In this document: piece by piece, positions 1 to 9,500 of the stretch | Layout of the letters: each line of letters begins with the position of its first letter | Position numbering within the stretch: position 1 is the stretch's first letter | Source of the DNA: Gracilariopsis chorda | Lineage: Eukaryota; Rhodophyta; Florideophyceae; Gracilariales; Gracilariaceae | DNA length: 28,011 bases | Assembly (NCBI GenBank): GCA_003194525.1 | Contig: NBIV01000910.1 | Coordinates: 1 to 28,011, forward strand | Direction: 5' to 3' | Position numbers and translations under genes: made by a program | The notes under the pieces: generated by a model | The model's input: only the letters and a program-made list of their open reading frames with translations | The model's database searches: none | What the model was told of the DNA's origin: nothing

Positions 1-562
1 ATAAGATAAATTCGACTTCTTGCATCGCGTATGGCAAGAGACAAAACAGGCTCATCACGAATTTGGTGCGCCCTGATCGCAATCTCCTAGCGACTAACTT
101 TAGAACAAGAAGATCAGAATACGCAACTCCACCAAGGAAACCATCGAGGTGCCCGAAGCGCTCTATTCTTGAACCCGGAGACAGACCCGTTCCAAAGTTC
201 ATGATCACAATTTAAGCCAAAGACTAAAGTCCTTTTCGCGCACGTGGGCCCAACAGCTCTTTGTGAAGGGCGCGGATGACAGAAAAAGAAACGGTGCGTT
301 GCATCCGTGTATACTGATAGCTGTTGAACTATTTCGCATGCCGATCGGTCAGGGGTCGGTAGATGGTGGTGAAGAAATGTTTCAGTCCTGAGACTCGGCA
401 GAAGTGTTGGCAAACATCGAGGTGAATTGGGAATCACTGTCCGTGTGGAGATAAGGCGGCAGTCAATACCAAACAAGTGCGCTCCGGGGTCTACGTACAT
501 ACTACGGCTCAAAAGCTTTCGAGAACAAAAAGCAAACTAATGAATTTGGAATTCTTTCCTGC

Positions 563-829
563 TTGGCGGAAGAAGAGCACACGAATAATCGCAAGACTTT
601 TCGTTCGGCTCTAAGCAACGGGGGCATAGTGAAGGGGTGGGTGACATTACTGATCACCACTTGGCATGGCTTAGCGGAGAACAAGTGGGTGGCAGTCAGC
701 AGGAACTTAGGGCACAAAGCTGACGCGTTTGAGGATGTATCGTTTGCGCGAAAAGAAGACACACAAGTCCTGAAACGAGCTCTACGAATGTTTCGAGACG
801 AGACCGCATTCAAACGAGTCACTAACTAA
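563..829 (+). CDS. Hypothetical ORF, unrecognised (copy 1)
   Basis: An 88-codon open frame whose middle has a protein-like look (KGWVTLLITTWHGL, then SRNLGHKADAFEDVSF). I do not recognise a family. The frame is interrupted by stops further upstream, so this may be the surviving piece of a larger decayed gene. Copy 2 carries the same frame at 16687-16950 but has one extra A near the end, which changes the last residues. The opposite strand is also open here (502-822), so coding status is weak. Confidence 0.2.
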   Translation: MAEEEHTNNRKTFRSALSNGGIVKGWVTLLITTWHGLAENKWVAVSRNLGHKADAFEDVSFARKEDTQVLKRALRMFRDETAFKRVTN

Positions 830-884
830 AGTGACTCCCATCACTATAACACAGTCTCCTGGTGACGAAAAACGGTTTCTTGGA

Positions 885-929
885 GGTGGGAGTGAACTGC
901 AGCCCTCCGGGCTGCACTTCACTTCCACC
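885..929. repeat. Near-perfect 21-bp inverted repeat (hairpin), copy 1
   Basis: The left arm (885-905) begins GGTGGGAGTG and ends GCAGCCC. The right arm (909-929) is its reverse complement at 19 of 21 positions. The loop is TCC. On one strand this would form a long GC-rich stem with a 3-nt loop. It lies outside any recognised gene and is unchanged in copy 2. Its role is unknown; it could be a structured RNA element, a terminus of a small inverted-repeat element, or a footprint of one. Confidence 0.8.
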
Positions 930-1085
930 ACGAGCCTGCCATTTCTAGATATAATAGTAAAGCAGAATCCGAAAAAAAACGCAGCGGCATTTCTGAGTAC
1001 AGAGCTATCTGCAAAACTCTCGGCATTGGTGATGAAAAGAATGAATTTGGTAGCGTCGAGATGCTATGCTAGTCCTGAAGTGTAA

Positions 1086-2013
1086 GAACGGGCGTCGTGG
1101 AGCCAGACCTAGGCAGCGGAAGATCTCGAGTTTTTCTGACAAATACAATCTCAGGATGAGAGTGACACTGTCAAACTAGAACTACCACTGGGCCGAGAGC
1201 GACTCTTTATCAGGCAGCTTCACGCTGCATGGCCAGGATTTATGATGTTGTAAAACTCGAAAAAACAGATGATATGATATGAGGGCTTGATCACCAAACG
1301 AGGCTTGAATGCGAGAGAAAGTTGAGAAGGAGCGATACGTCCTTGAAGGACTCGTGTCTGCATTTAAGTAGAAAGCGTTACCATTTTCGGAGTACGTTTG
1401 GTGCGGAAACGGATTGCACGTGAGCGCGTTGAGCTGGAGCGTTCGGCATGTTACCAATGATGGCCAGGGTAAATATCGGTCACGTGAGCATTACACTTAG
1501 GGTCAGAGCAGAGGCGTTGGGCAATGCGACGGGTGTGATGTTGGTGCGTGGCAAGGTACTAACTCTCAACCCACCACCTGGCACGTAGTGAGTTGAGAGA
1601 CCGACCGCGGGGTGTCACGTGAATCTTGAGACAACGCGTCTTGTAATCTCTACGTAGGTGCATCACAAGCGCGGTACGGCTGAAGCAAGGCTGCCGGAGA
1701 GAGATTGCCGACAGCGCAAAAGCTGTGGTATCTACATGTTTCCGGGAGAATGCACCGAAACAGGCGCCATCGGTGCGGTAACATTCGTAGTCGATAATCA
1801 GCAATACGCGACCGAAAGTGCTGACACACAGGTGAACTCGAACACAGTGCCGCTTGGCATGTCAATAGCCGTCACTCTCTCTCGCCAGCGGGCGGCGATC
1901 ACATTTTCCTTTTTCAGCCGGCTTGAAAAGCGGTCAAAACGACGCCTTAAGGCAGCCGCGCCAAGGACAGTGCCGGTACGAAACCGACGCTGTCACATAC
2001 GCAGCAGAAATAA
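1086..2013. other. No recognised gene; CACGTG-containing upstream region
   Basis: No family could be recognised on either strand. A frame is open on + from 1658 to 2338 and another on - from 1182 to 1457, but neither has recognisable content. CACGTG hexamers occur (for example near 1481 and 1617), and the region precedes the GCR1_C-like gene, so part of it may be that gene's upstream region. Copy 2 carries the same at about 17210-18137. Confidence 0.4.
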
Positions 2014-2260
2014 GTGTTGGAGGAGGAGCAAGCCCGCCCGTCCATTCAAAAAGTTACAGCCCGTCACCGACACTCTCCCCCCCCCCTCCCTCCATCCAGC
2101 GAGCCGTTCGCACGCGTTGTACGCACGCTCTCTGGACGTGGCACAACGCGCCACGAACAGCGCACCCCCCGCCACGTGCTCCGGTACCGCACCCAAACTA
2201 ACGCGAAAAACAGCATCCGCACGCGAAACGCACGTACCTTCGCACCACCAGCTTCCGTAC

Positions 2261-2267
2261 TTAAAAG
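2261..2267 (+). promoter_or_regulatory. Possible TATA-like element of the GCR1_C-like gene
   Basis: TTAAAAG lies in a GC-rich setting, followed by a pyrimidine-rich stretch about 30 nt downstream. If it is a core promoter, ATG 2014 cannot be the start and the in-frame ATG at 2566 becomes the candidate. The same sequence is in copy 2 near 18385. This is weak, position-only evidence. Confidence 0.2.
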
Positions 2268-2662
2268 AGCGCGCGCCGGCACCGCTCTGCTTCGCCGCCC
2301 CACCTCTCTTCGAAAACGAAGGAAGGCAGAACCTGTGACCCTTCCCATCACCAACTCCGCTTGCACCTCCATCGCTGCAACAACAGCAATACCGGCTCAA
2401 TCTCTGGCTCGCACAAATGAACGTGTGCCCCCCGGCCCCGAGGGCTCACGTGGTCATCAGCCTTCTCCGAAGTACACTCCGCAGCACCCTCAGCAACACC
2501 CGCCGCGGCGCCCTCCGCAGCACCGGACGTACCACACAGCGCCAGACCCAAGCATTCTGCCGCCCATGTTCTCTCAAAATGGCCATCCTAAGCACCAGTC
2601 TCCTCAGCACCAGCCTGCTCAGCTTCACGTAACGGGCGTGCAGCCTTATGTTCAAAACTGTT

Positions 2663-2767
2663 GTACGTTCAATGGCTAACCAATCCCTCCGCCCTACCCC
2701 CTTTCTACCTCTCTTTTGCCAGCTGCTGACATATAAGATATTCTTTTTTTCGTTTCCTTACACACAG
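2663..2767 (+). other. Candidate intron, GCR1_C-like gene copy 1
   Basis: The donor is GTACGT at 2663 and the acceptor follows a pyrimidine-rich tract ending CTTACACACAG at 2767. It is 105 nt long, a multiple of three, and contains an in-frame TAA near its 5' end, so splicing is needed to read from the P/Q-rich segment into the domain exon. Another acceptor (TTTCACTCCAG) lies about 20 nt downstream. Confidence 0.45.
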
Positions 2768-3692
2768 ACACCTTCAACTTTCACTCCAGCTGCACCGTAA
2801 ATCTAACCTTTGCTGACGGAGAGGGCTTAACTCGAGTCACGTCTTGCCCACAGTCGGGCAATAGAGCCCCTGCCCCCGCGCCAGTTAACCCCATACCGCC
2901 CGTGGCGCCTGTGCATCCGGCTGGCCGCACGTCTCACCGTGCTCCAACCCTCCAATACGCCCCTGAACAGCGGCCTCCACAGGCCCCGGTACATTGGCGT
3001 CCGTGCCCTCTCTACCTCGGTCTTCGCCACTGACGGAACAACCCTGCAAACGCAGCCGTCCGTCCGCACGCACAATGCCCACATCCAACTCCAGCGAGTG
3101 TGAGGGTGGCGAAGATGGATTGCATAACGTGCGTACCCGCAGCCACGGCTCCACGTCCGCCCATGTGGACGAAGCCAATCTGAATGACTGGGAGGCTGTG
3201 GTAGACATGTATTTGCATGGAACCGGTGCTCCGGACGGTGTGCCGCTGCGCGATCATTGCAAAGGAGACGGTCGTCGTGTGAATGACTACAGACTGCTGG
3301 AGAAGCGCCGCACAGTCGGAAAGACGTTTGAGTTTTTAGGGGCGCCGAGGTTCAAGGCGGCGATCGGCTACCGTTGGGACGGCAACTTGCGCCGAAAGCA
3401 GAAATTGTACATTGTGATCAATCGTTGTCGCGTTGTGAACGCCATGAGGAAGGCGGGTGAGCCCGTACCGGATGACTTTGCGACGCTGGCGGAGATGATT
3501 GACACGCGCATTCGCGACAAGGAACGCGCCAAGGAGGAACGCGAGGCGAAACGCACCGCGGAGCCGAGGTGTCAGGGCTCCATGCCCGACGGATCTACGC
3601 GCATTACTGTGATGCCCAGAACTGCGCGTCAAGGCGAGCGATCGGTAGCTCTCGTGAGACGCACGGACTCCGTGCCACGGAGTGGTAGATAA

Positions 3693-4916
3693 CAGCTGCG
3701 CTCAAAGGGCGGGAGGTTGTTCGGGTATTTTCATTTTTGGGTGTTGGTTTTTGGGGCTAAGAATGAAGCTTTGGATTTCCGCGATGGTGAGCACGTGTGA
3801 AGGGCTGTTCTGTTGCTGCGGTCGCTTCGGCGGCTGCGCAGCTGCGCATGTGCGCATGTGCGCGGCGCGTCGTGACGCGGGTGCGATGCGGCCGCCATGC
3901 GCGCCTCTCATTGGCGCTTCAGCGTCGCGGCGGCCACAGGCCACCACGGCGGATTACAGCGCTTGTCCGCAGTCGCCCTCTCCGGCGACGAAAGGTAGAC
4001 GTCTAACCCTTTAGCCATTGCATCACAGCTTGTGTGCCATACAAATTATCAAATAAATAAGCGCTACCCTTGTACGCAGCAGCGTACCGCGCACTGCTTG
4101 CACATAGTCTCATATCGCTCCCTCTAAGAGACCGCGCCGCGAGTTGTGAATTTGCTTCCAACCGCTTTTGCCTCCCCAGCCCGCTTTTGTAGGCAGAATT
4201 TCAGCCTGTTGTCGTGCCAAGTGGGACGGTACCAGCTCCAACGCTGCCAAACGTATCTCTGCAAAAGACGAACGCCGACCGTTTCCGATATCGCTTCATG
4301 TTGCAGCTGTCTAGCTCTCAAGCACAATTCGACGCTGTTAGTCCGCGCTCGAACGTCTCTCGCGCTTCACCCTTGTAAGGCTCTTCCGTGTAGTTTGCGC
4401 TACCAAACTAACCGCCCACATCACACCATGTGCTGCGCATGTTTACCCAAAGTTTACGTCCATGTCACAAGTTTGTCGTCCGATGTACTCGTTGCCTATT
4501 CTAAAATCTAATTCCATTACCCTCTCGCACCACGTGCAGCACTACTCACTAATCCAAAAAGTTAAAGGTTCACTCTTAATACGGTATCCACAACGTCAAC
4601 GAAGAGATTTAACTGACATGTTTTGCTCAAAGTTCCTTTGCAAGCAATTGTCTGCCTTCAGTGGATGGTTGACTTCCTCCCTTTGTGAGGATGAGTTCCA
4701 GCCAGAGCTTAAGAAAGATGATTGCAAGTTCTCCAAACTGTTCAAAGCTTCGATTTCCATGCACTAACTCACCATATAACGCCGTTTAACCCTTTTTGTA
4801 ATCTAATATATCCTTCTTGTCCACTAAATCCCAGTTCGAGTGCATTCCTCCATCTACCGTTTCTTTTCTCCCCTCTTCCGCTGTTGGGCTGTACCCCAGA
4901 ACTGAACAACACTACG
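3693..4916. other. Intergenic region with GC-rich palindromes; no recognised gene
   Basis: The stop of the GCR1_C-like gene is followed by a GC-rich block holding a 14-bp perfect palindrome TGCGCAGCTGCGCA (3835-3848) and repeated TGCGCATG motifs. AATAAA occurs at 4052-4057 and could be a polyadenylation signal, about 360 nt after the stop. The rest (4140-4900) has open frames on + (4146-4511, 4462-4767) without recognisable content. The catalytic part of valyl-tRNA synthetase, whose C-terminus follows, is not present here. Copy 2 equivalent: 19998-21221. Confidence 0.4.
3835..3848. repeat. 14-bp perfect palindrome with TGCGCATG repeats, copy 1
   Basis: TGCGCAGCTGCGCA is self-complementary and is followed directly by TGTGCGCATGTGCGCG. 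Tandem TGCGCA half-sites resemble alternating purine-pyrimidine (Z-DNA prone) or NRF1-like sites. The same sequence is at 20140-20153 in copy 2. Confidence 0.55.
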
Positions 4917-5578
4917 TAATGGATACATGTCTTAGTTTTGTACATCCGTTGATGCTACATGTCACAAACGAAATCTGGCATCGCTTCACGCGAGAAGGCA
5001 GTGCACAGCAGGCACTAATTATTGCGTAATGTCCATCTGGCGGAAGCATTGAGCAAGAGGCTACAGAGCGCTTTGAAAGAATGCAATTTCTGTTTCGCTA
5101 CATACGAAATGCTAGAGCAGAGTATCAAGTGGACCATGGTCGACAATTTTATCTCTCAATTCGAACTGACGCCGTCCCAGCGTCGGATGTAGATGCCAAG
5201 AAGGGGATGCTACTTCTCTGACCAAAGTTAATTCTGAGAAACTGACGATTAAACTCATTGACGGCGTGGGAGGATCCACTACTGAAACAGATTTCGGCGG
5301 CAATGCCCTTCATTTTTACATTGGAACAATCTCGGGGGCGTCATACCCATGCCTGATTTGATCGATTTTGAAAAGGAATTGAAGAGGATTGAAAAGCAGT
5401 CTGTCAATGTAAAAACTCCAACTGCCTAGGAAAGAGGATGAGTGCCACTGGGTTTGCAGACAATGCACCTCCCACGGTTTTTGCAAAGATTAGGACATCT
5501 GCTGATGAGTTGAATTCACAGCTCACAAGCCTGATAAAGAGACTGGCAGAAATAGGGGAGTTGACAACCACTGAGTAA
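4917..5578 (+). pseudogene. Valyl-tRNA synthetase C-terminal fragment, copy 1
   Basis: Valyl-tRNA synthetase charges tRNA-Val; only its C-terminal part is visible. In order: the anticodon-binding helices (VHPLMLHVTNEIWHRF, matching the family's LHPFMPFVTEEIW pattern), then SGGSIEQEATERFE with RYIRNARAEYQVDHG (family RxIRNxRAEYxV), then the coiled-coil arm (DLIDFEKELKRIEKQ; SATGFADNAPPTVFAKIR). These lie in more than one frame, with in-frame TAA before CPSGGS, a TGA after about residue 60 of the next segment, and TAG before the last segment. The expected Trp of WPSGG is Cys. Roughly 700 residues of catalytic and editing domains are absent upstream, so this is a relic of a formerly complete gene. 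Identification is from motif memory and is confident; functional status is clearly lost. Confidence 0.85.
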
Positions 5579-5601
5579 AGATTCTTCCTTTCTCAACTTG
5601 G

Positions 5602-7636
5602 CTACGACGACGCCCTGATACAGTGAACTGTTGATTCCAGTACTTGCGAACTACTTACACTCATCTGTTGTGCCCCTCTCTCCGTCTCGTTGACGGATCC
5701 ATTTTGACCAACACGGGTCATCTTTGTACAACATGGTTTGCTAATGGGCGCAGTACCTGACGTACCTACCGCCTCTCGTACGGCATGATTCAAGAATCGC
5801 TCAGCTGATCCACTCTTGTGCTCTTCGGTCGTAGTCCGGAGCTCTGTGTAGTATTGATTTTCGGCTCTGTGCGATGGACAAACAACAAAACACGTGATGT
5901 CTCGTCAGTTTCCGCTTGAGGAAAAGCTACTGACAGCATCTTCCGCTATGCTGGGGAGAAAATTCCCATTCCTTTCTCAACAACGGTACGTTGCAGGGGT
6001 CCTGGCCAGATCAATGCCAGGTGCACTGAAATCAAACCCGTGAAGATCTAAGTGAACTTACCAGTACCGCTTCCGCGCGAATGAATAATGAGAGTACAAT
6101 CTTCGTCATCGCTGTTTGTCTTCGCGCACCTAAAAGTCAAGAATTTTGAAGAGGTATCTGCTGGTAGGAGAGCTTTGCTACTTGGCTCAGCTGTCTCCCT
6201 GCCATACGTCAGATCCCAGACAGACTTCACTACAGCACTGCCGAGTTTATTGGGTAGTCCTTTTTCCCTGGCCGAGTCGAATATTTCTAATGCCTTAGTT
6301 CAAGAGTCAGTCAAACGGTAACAACCGTTGCTGGACAAATTAATACCGCACTCCATAAGCAACTATTGTAGGCGCTCGCCTATCGCATTCTTCTCTTCGT
6401 ATATAATGACTATCAGCTGGGCCATCATGGCCGCAGCAAAACAGTCTTTATCACAAACGATGTTTCTTGTGATATTATAGCCGAATGCTTCTTCATTGGC
6501 CAAATTGGGCGTCTTTCTCTCTTCTTCAAGGTCCAAGGTTACCTTGTTGATCTACATGAATCCCGTGAATGCTTCCCTGAAGACGAAACCTTTCTTTTTG
6601 CCCATACAGGCGAGAACATTGAAAGAAGCTGTTCTGGCGACGACAGCACATTGCGTAAGATCATCGTGTATGTGGTTGGTCAAGTAATCAGCCAGCAACA
6701 GTGCGATTTCATAACCAGTGAATATACACAGCGACCTATGGGCTGAAATTTCGGCAGCCCCTAGAGACCGGCATCAGGATCATTCGCAACCACAATTGGA
6801 GCATTGCATCGTTTTGAAGTTTCAACGTCAAGGTCCAGAGCACCGTTTTCCTCTGGATTGGGAAACGGTAGCGTTGGGAAGGCTGGGTCTGGTTTATATT
6901 GTTCCTCAACCGGTACGAACGTGGAAGTTGAAAGCGTCGAAAGATTTCGGCGATTAACGGGGTGCCGACGCCGTGTCAAGCGGTTTATACCATGCGTGGA
7001 GGACTGACATCAAGCAGAAGCTTATATAAAGCAGAGGTAATCGCCGAAAAGTACTGTTCAGTAATTTGGTGATGGGGATCTGGTAGTGGTGGTAGATCAT
7101 GGTCAGATATGGCGTACTTGTTTTACAAGGGCGTGAGCAGTGTTTGACAGGTTGCTCTACACATCAGGTCGAATTTGAATGCCGTCGCTCCAGAAAACTT
7201 TGAGCCAGTTGTCCTGTGACGGGTTATGACTGGCTGTAACGCACAAACTCAGCACAGCTTGAAGGCTTCGTACTGCCAAGGCGATAGATGGCGTGGGAAA
7301 CGGTCTGGAGAAAAGCTGGTCTTGCGCTCCATGGATCCTAAAAACGTCTGCAATGAGCACCGCAAACTTTGTGGAATCCGTTTTGGTGTTATGACTGACG
7401 ACAAAGACGCGCGAAATAGGATTGGAGATCCTTGCCAGCGCCTGCGCCGCAGAAAGGACTAGACAATTGAGACGGTCATATCCTGGCCCGACGGCTGCGT
7501 GTAAGCCCTCTGTACCGAATCGAAGACGGTGGGTTTGGTCGAGGGCGACAGGCAGACGGGATGGCTCCGCGGGGGAGCATAGGCAGTGGGAGAGCATTTA
7601 GTTCACTTGTTGACGTGTTGTCGGATCCGGATCCAT
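5602..7636 (-). pseudogene. PGM2: Phosphoglucomutase/phosphopentomutase (PGM2 type), broken, copy 1
   Basis: PGM2-type enzymes interconvert hexose or pentose 1- and 5/6-phosphates through a phosphoserine. Reading on -, the motifs come in family order: an N-terminal DPDPTTRQQV segment, FGTEGLHAAVGPG, the phosphoserine loop TASHNP (7220-7237), HGVGTPLIAEIFRRF, the metal loop VVANDPDAG where the family has DPDADR, FREAFTGFM, the sugar loop EEAFGY, CDKDCFAA (family DKDGVSAA), and the C-terminal SGT-EPKI phosphate-binding motif split exactly by an intron. Damage includes an in-frame TAA at 7598-7600, a stop after IRPDV, stops around HGVG, frame changes between segments, loss of the metal-loop Arg and DKDG to DKDC. 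Length (about 1.9 kb) fits a near-complete gene. It would have shared the divergent promoter at 7637-8276 with the + gene there. Confidence 0.88.
5867..6061 (-). other. Preserved GT-AG intron in the PGM2 relic, copy 1
   Basis: On the - strand the donor is GTAAGT (plus-strand ACTTAC at 6056-6061) and the acceptor ends GCACAG (AG at plus 5868-5867). The exon side reads SGT plus one base; the downstream exon completes the codon as Glu and continues PKI, rebuilding the family's invariant SGTEPKI. Length is 195 nt, phase 1. The fit at a conserved motif makes this the best-supported intron in the window. Confidence 0.8.
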
Positions 7637-8276
7637 GGCGATTCGGTCGCGGCCCAGTGCGCATATTGCGGGAGGGACTAGGGTCGCTCTTGTGCCAGGG
7701 TGGCTACAGCGCATTGCAAGGGAGAGGGCGGTGGCACAGGCGGTTGTGAAGACGGCGGTAAGGAAGGCGGCGAGCGGGGAGTAGGACTCCGTCTGTGCCT
7801 CATCAGGCTGAGGGTGTGGCGAGGAATAGAGACACGGAGGGTCATGGAATTCAGATTTGCCTATGAAGCTCTGGGTAGGCAAAGTTGAAGACGGCGATGG
7901 TGATGCTGGCGCAGTGGACGGCGTGCTGCTGGTGCGCTGCGCGTCCGATGCATCTTCCAAGAGGATTCTTTTGTTGAGCGTGACGTGCTGAGATTTTGTG
8001 GTGCAACCGCGCCCACCTGTCCACGTGGCGGGAAACGTGGTGCCATCGCAACGGTAGCCTGCATCGCACCTCAGGCCACGTCACACGCGCGTTGTATGGA
8101 AGAAGATACACAGCTGACGAGCGCGCTAGCACAGCAACCTCGTCCGCGCGACCCGCAACCGCTTTCTGGAACTGACCTTCACTTCTGTTCTCGTCACTCT
8201 ACAAGCGCACTCCCTTTTCCTTTTTTCTCCCTCCTGCCCCCCTCTCTCACACTAAACGCAACTTACCGTCGTCGCC
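7637..8276. promoter_or_regulatory. Divergent intergenic/promoter region, copy 1
   Basis: It separates the head of the PGM2 relic (-) from ATG 8277 (+). The + side ends with a long pyrimidine-rich tract (8210-8245) and GTCGTCGCC just before the ATG, a good eukaryotic start context. CACGTGG occurs near 8022 and related CACGT motifs near 8075. A frame open on - across most of it (7598-7960) has low-complexity Ser/Pro/Thr content and joins the PGM2 N-terminal segment, so the original PGM2 start might lie further upstream. Copy 2 equivalent: 23941-24576. Confidence 0.45.
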
Positions 8277-9185
8277 ATGTCCGACGCCGTCAATGTCGCT
8301 TTCGAGCGTTGCGAACATCTTCGTCAATAATGGGAAAATCTCAAATGTGACATGCTTGCTATAGACCCTTCAAATCCCAACGCCGCGCAAAGGAGGGACC
8401 GCCTTCGCAGCCAAATGGATCAAATCATGAATCAAATGACTTCAGTTCTCAATGAAACAAAACGACTCGTTCCTCCAAACCACGCTGAGCCACACGACGA
8501 GCCCATTGTTGAAGCGCGTCCGGTTCAGTATTCTGCTCATCACAAACACATCATTCATCTTACATACGATTCTTCTGAAGGTTCAGATGATTCTCACTCT
8601 GATTATGTTGATACCGACCCGCCAAAACCACACTCGCCACAACCGCCTCCAAGACCGGTTGCACCCCGCTTCGGACTTAATCCCCGCCCACGTCCCCCAT
8701 GACAAATATTGAGCTTTGTTGCTCTCCCGAACATCAAAAGGTGGCCAGTGAAGCCATGCGAGCGTCTTTGGCAGCCTTTTTTGCGGATCACAAAGGAATA
8801 ACGTTACCGCCTCGTGCAACAGCAAATGGGCCTGAAACACGAATATCAACGTTTGAATCGAAAGCCAGACCGCGCTTCCGCGGATGAACAGCTTGAGATC
8901 GCCTCCAATCTTTCACTACTTTCACCCATTCTGGCAGATACTCCGAACATGCCCACACCACGTACTCGTACGAAGGAAGATCCGCATCGAAACTCTTTTG
9001 ATAAGGGGCATGAAGTGTAGAGTCCCGCCCAACAACCGAAGGGAAAGGTCCCAGAGCCTGGTGCTCTATTGGTTTGTTCTCCCGTCACGGAATATGACAG
9101 TACTGGTCCAACCGGTAACTTGGAAGAAATGTTAGCGCATCTGCGATATATCAAACCCACCCATGCGAAGAGAAAGAAGGATTAG
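8277..9185 (+). pseudogene. Unrecognised coiled-coil-like gene, broken, copy 1
   Basis: ATG 8277 has a strong context (GTCGCCATGT) and opens MSDAVNVAFERCEHLRQ, then an in-frame TAA at 8328-8330, then continues in the same frame WENLKCDMLAID through a polar helix-prone stretch (SQMDQIMNQMTSVLNETKRL) and an acidic Ser/Asp and Pro-rich segment to a TGA at 8700. The trail resumes in another frame (EHQKVASEAMRASLAAFF), then returns to the first frame (HEYQRLNRKPDRASADEQLEI), with TAG at 9018-9020, ending HAKRKKD at 9185. I do not recognise the family. Comparison with copy 2 shows many one-base indels between the copies, so sequence quality here is suspect and some breaks may not be real. Confidence 0.5.
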
Positions 9186-9500
9186 GTTGTCTTTGAGGCT
9201 GGTGTCGCTTCCTCCTTCAAGGCTTTTCGATACATCGTTTTTTATGTCGCAGCCGCTGCTTTCAGTTTCAGCGCGGCGAACTCTAAGAATGATTCGGAGT
9301 CTTCTCACGTTAAGTAAAAGGCAAGAACTGTACAGAGTACGTAGGATCTGTTCTCAGAAACTCATGTCCGTATTCATGAACAAGGTAAAAACATGGAAAG
9401 AACTACCGGACGAGCAGAACAAATGGCCGACGATGCAAATGATATGTTAGCCGCTGCTGACGCGCTAAATCAACGACATAAGGGTGGGTTCTTCTCATAG
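9186..9500 (+). pseudogene. Possible 3' part of the 8277 gene, SNARE-like helix (copy 1)
   Basis: The frame of HAKRKKD continues past its TAG into VVFEAGVASSFKAFRYIVFY, a TAA, a TAG, and then an uninterrupted stretch ending in an amphipathic helix (EQMADDANDMLAAADAL then NQRHKGGFFS) before TAG 9498-9500. The heptad-like spacing resembles the C-terminal half of SNARE or tomosyn-type helices, but this is only an impression. Continuity of one frame across several stops suggests these were parts of one gene. Copy 2 (25484-25796) has indels in the same stretch. Confidence 0.3.

Larger units (their letters stand above)
2014..3692 (+). pseudogene. GCR1_C-like domain protein gene, copy 1 (one-base frameshift)
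   Basis: Exon 1 frame (2014-2662) encodes a Pro/Gln/His-rich segment with repeats of the type QHPQQHPP. A 105-nt candidate intron (2663-2767) follows and preserves the frame. The next exon continues Pro-rich into a basic segment (PCKRSRPSAR, possible nuclear signal) and then a compact domain. This domain, from LNDWEAVVDMYLHG to LRRKQKLYIVINRC, resembles in layout the GCR1_C DNA-binding domain of fungal transcription activators and Crypton elements. That match is from memory of the family pattern and is tentative. A Lys/Glu-rich helix follows, then the stop at 3692. Copy 1 has CCCC at 2984-2987 where copy 2 has CCCCC, so the frame breaks just before the domain; the domain itself stays open from 2994. 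The start is uncertain: in-frame ATGs lie at 2014 and 2566. Confidence 0.6.

Noticed and set aside
1993..2400. Several long overlapping open frames on both strands
   Set aside because: The region is GC- and C-rich with few stop codons in any frame. Only the frame from 2014 connects to a recognisable downstream product; the others are treated as shadows.
6026..6061. A 36-nt mini-intron in the PGM2 relic (GTAAGT to TTTCAG)
   Set aside because: The distant acceptor at 5867 rebuilds the invariant SGTEPKI motif in frame, whereas the nearby acceptor leads to sequence unlike the family.
8277..9500. A ciliate-like genetic code (TAA/TAG read as Gln) explaining the in-frame stops
   Set aside because: TGA also interrupts the relics (in PGM2, valyl-tRNA synthetase, MTR4, DUF3326), and frameshifts and lost catalytic residues occur independently of stops, so gene decay explains the data better.
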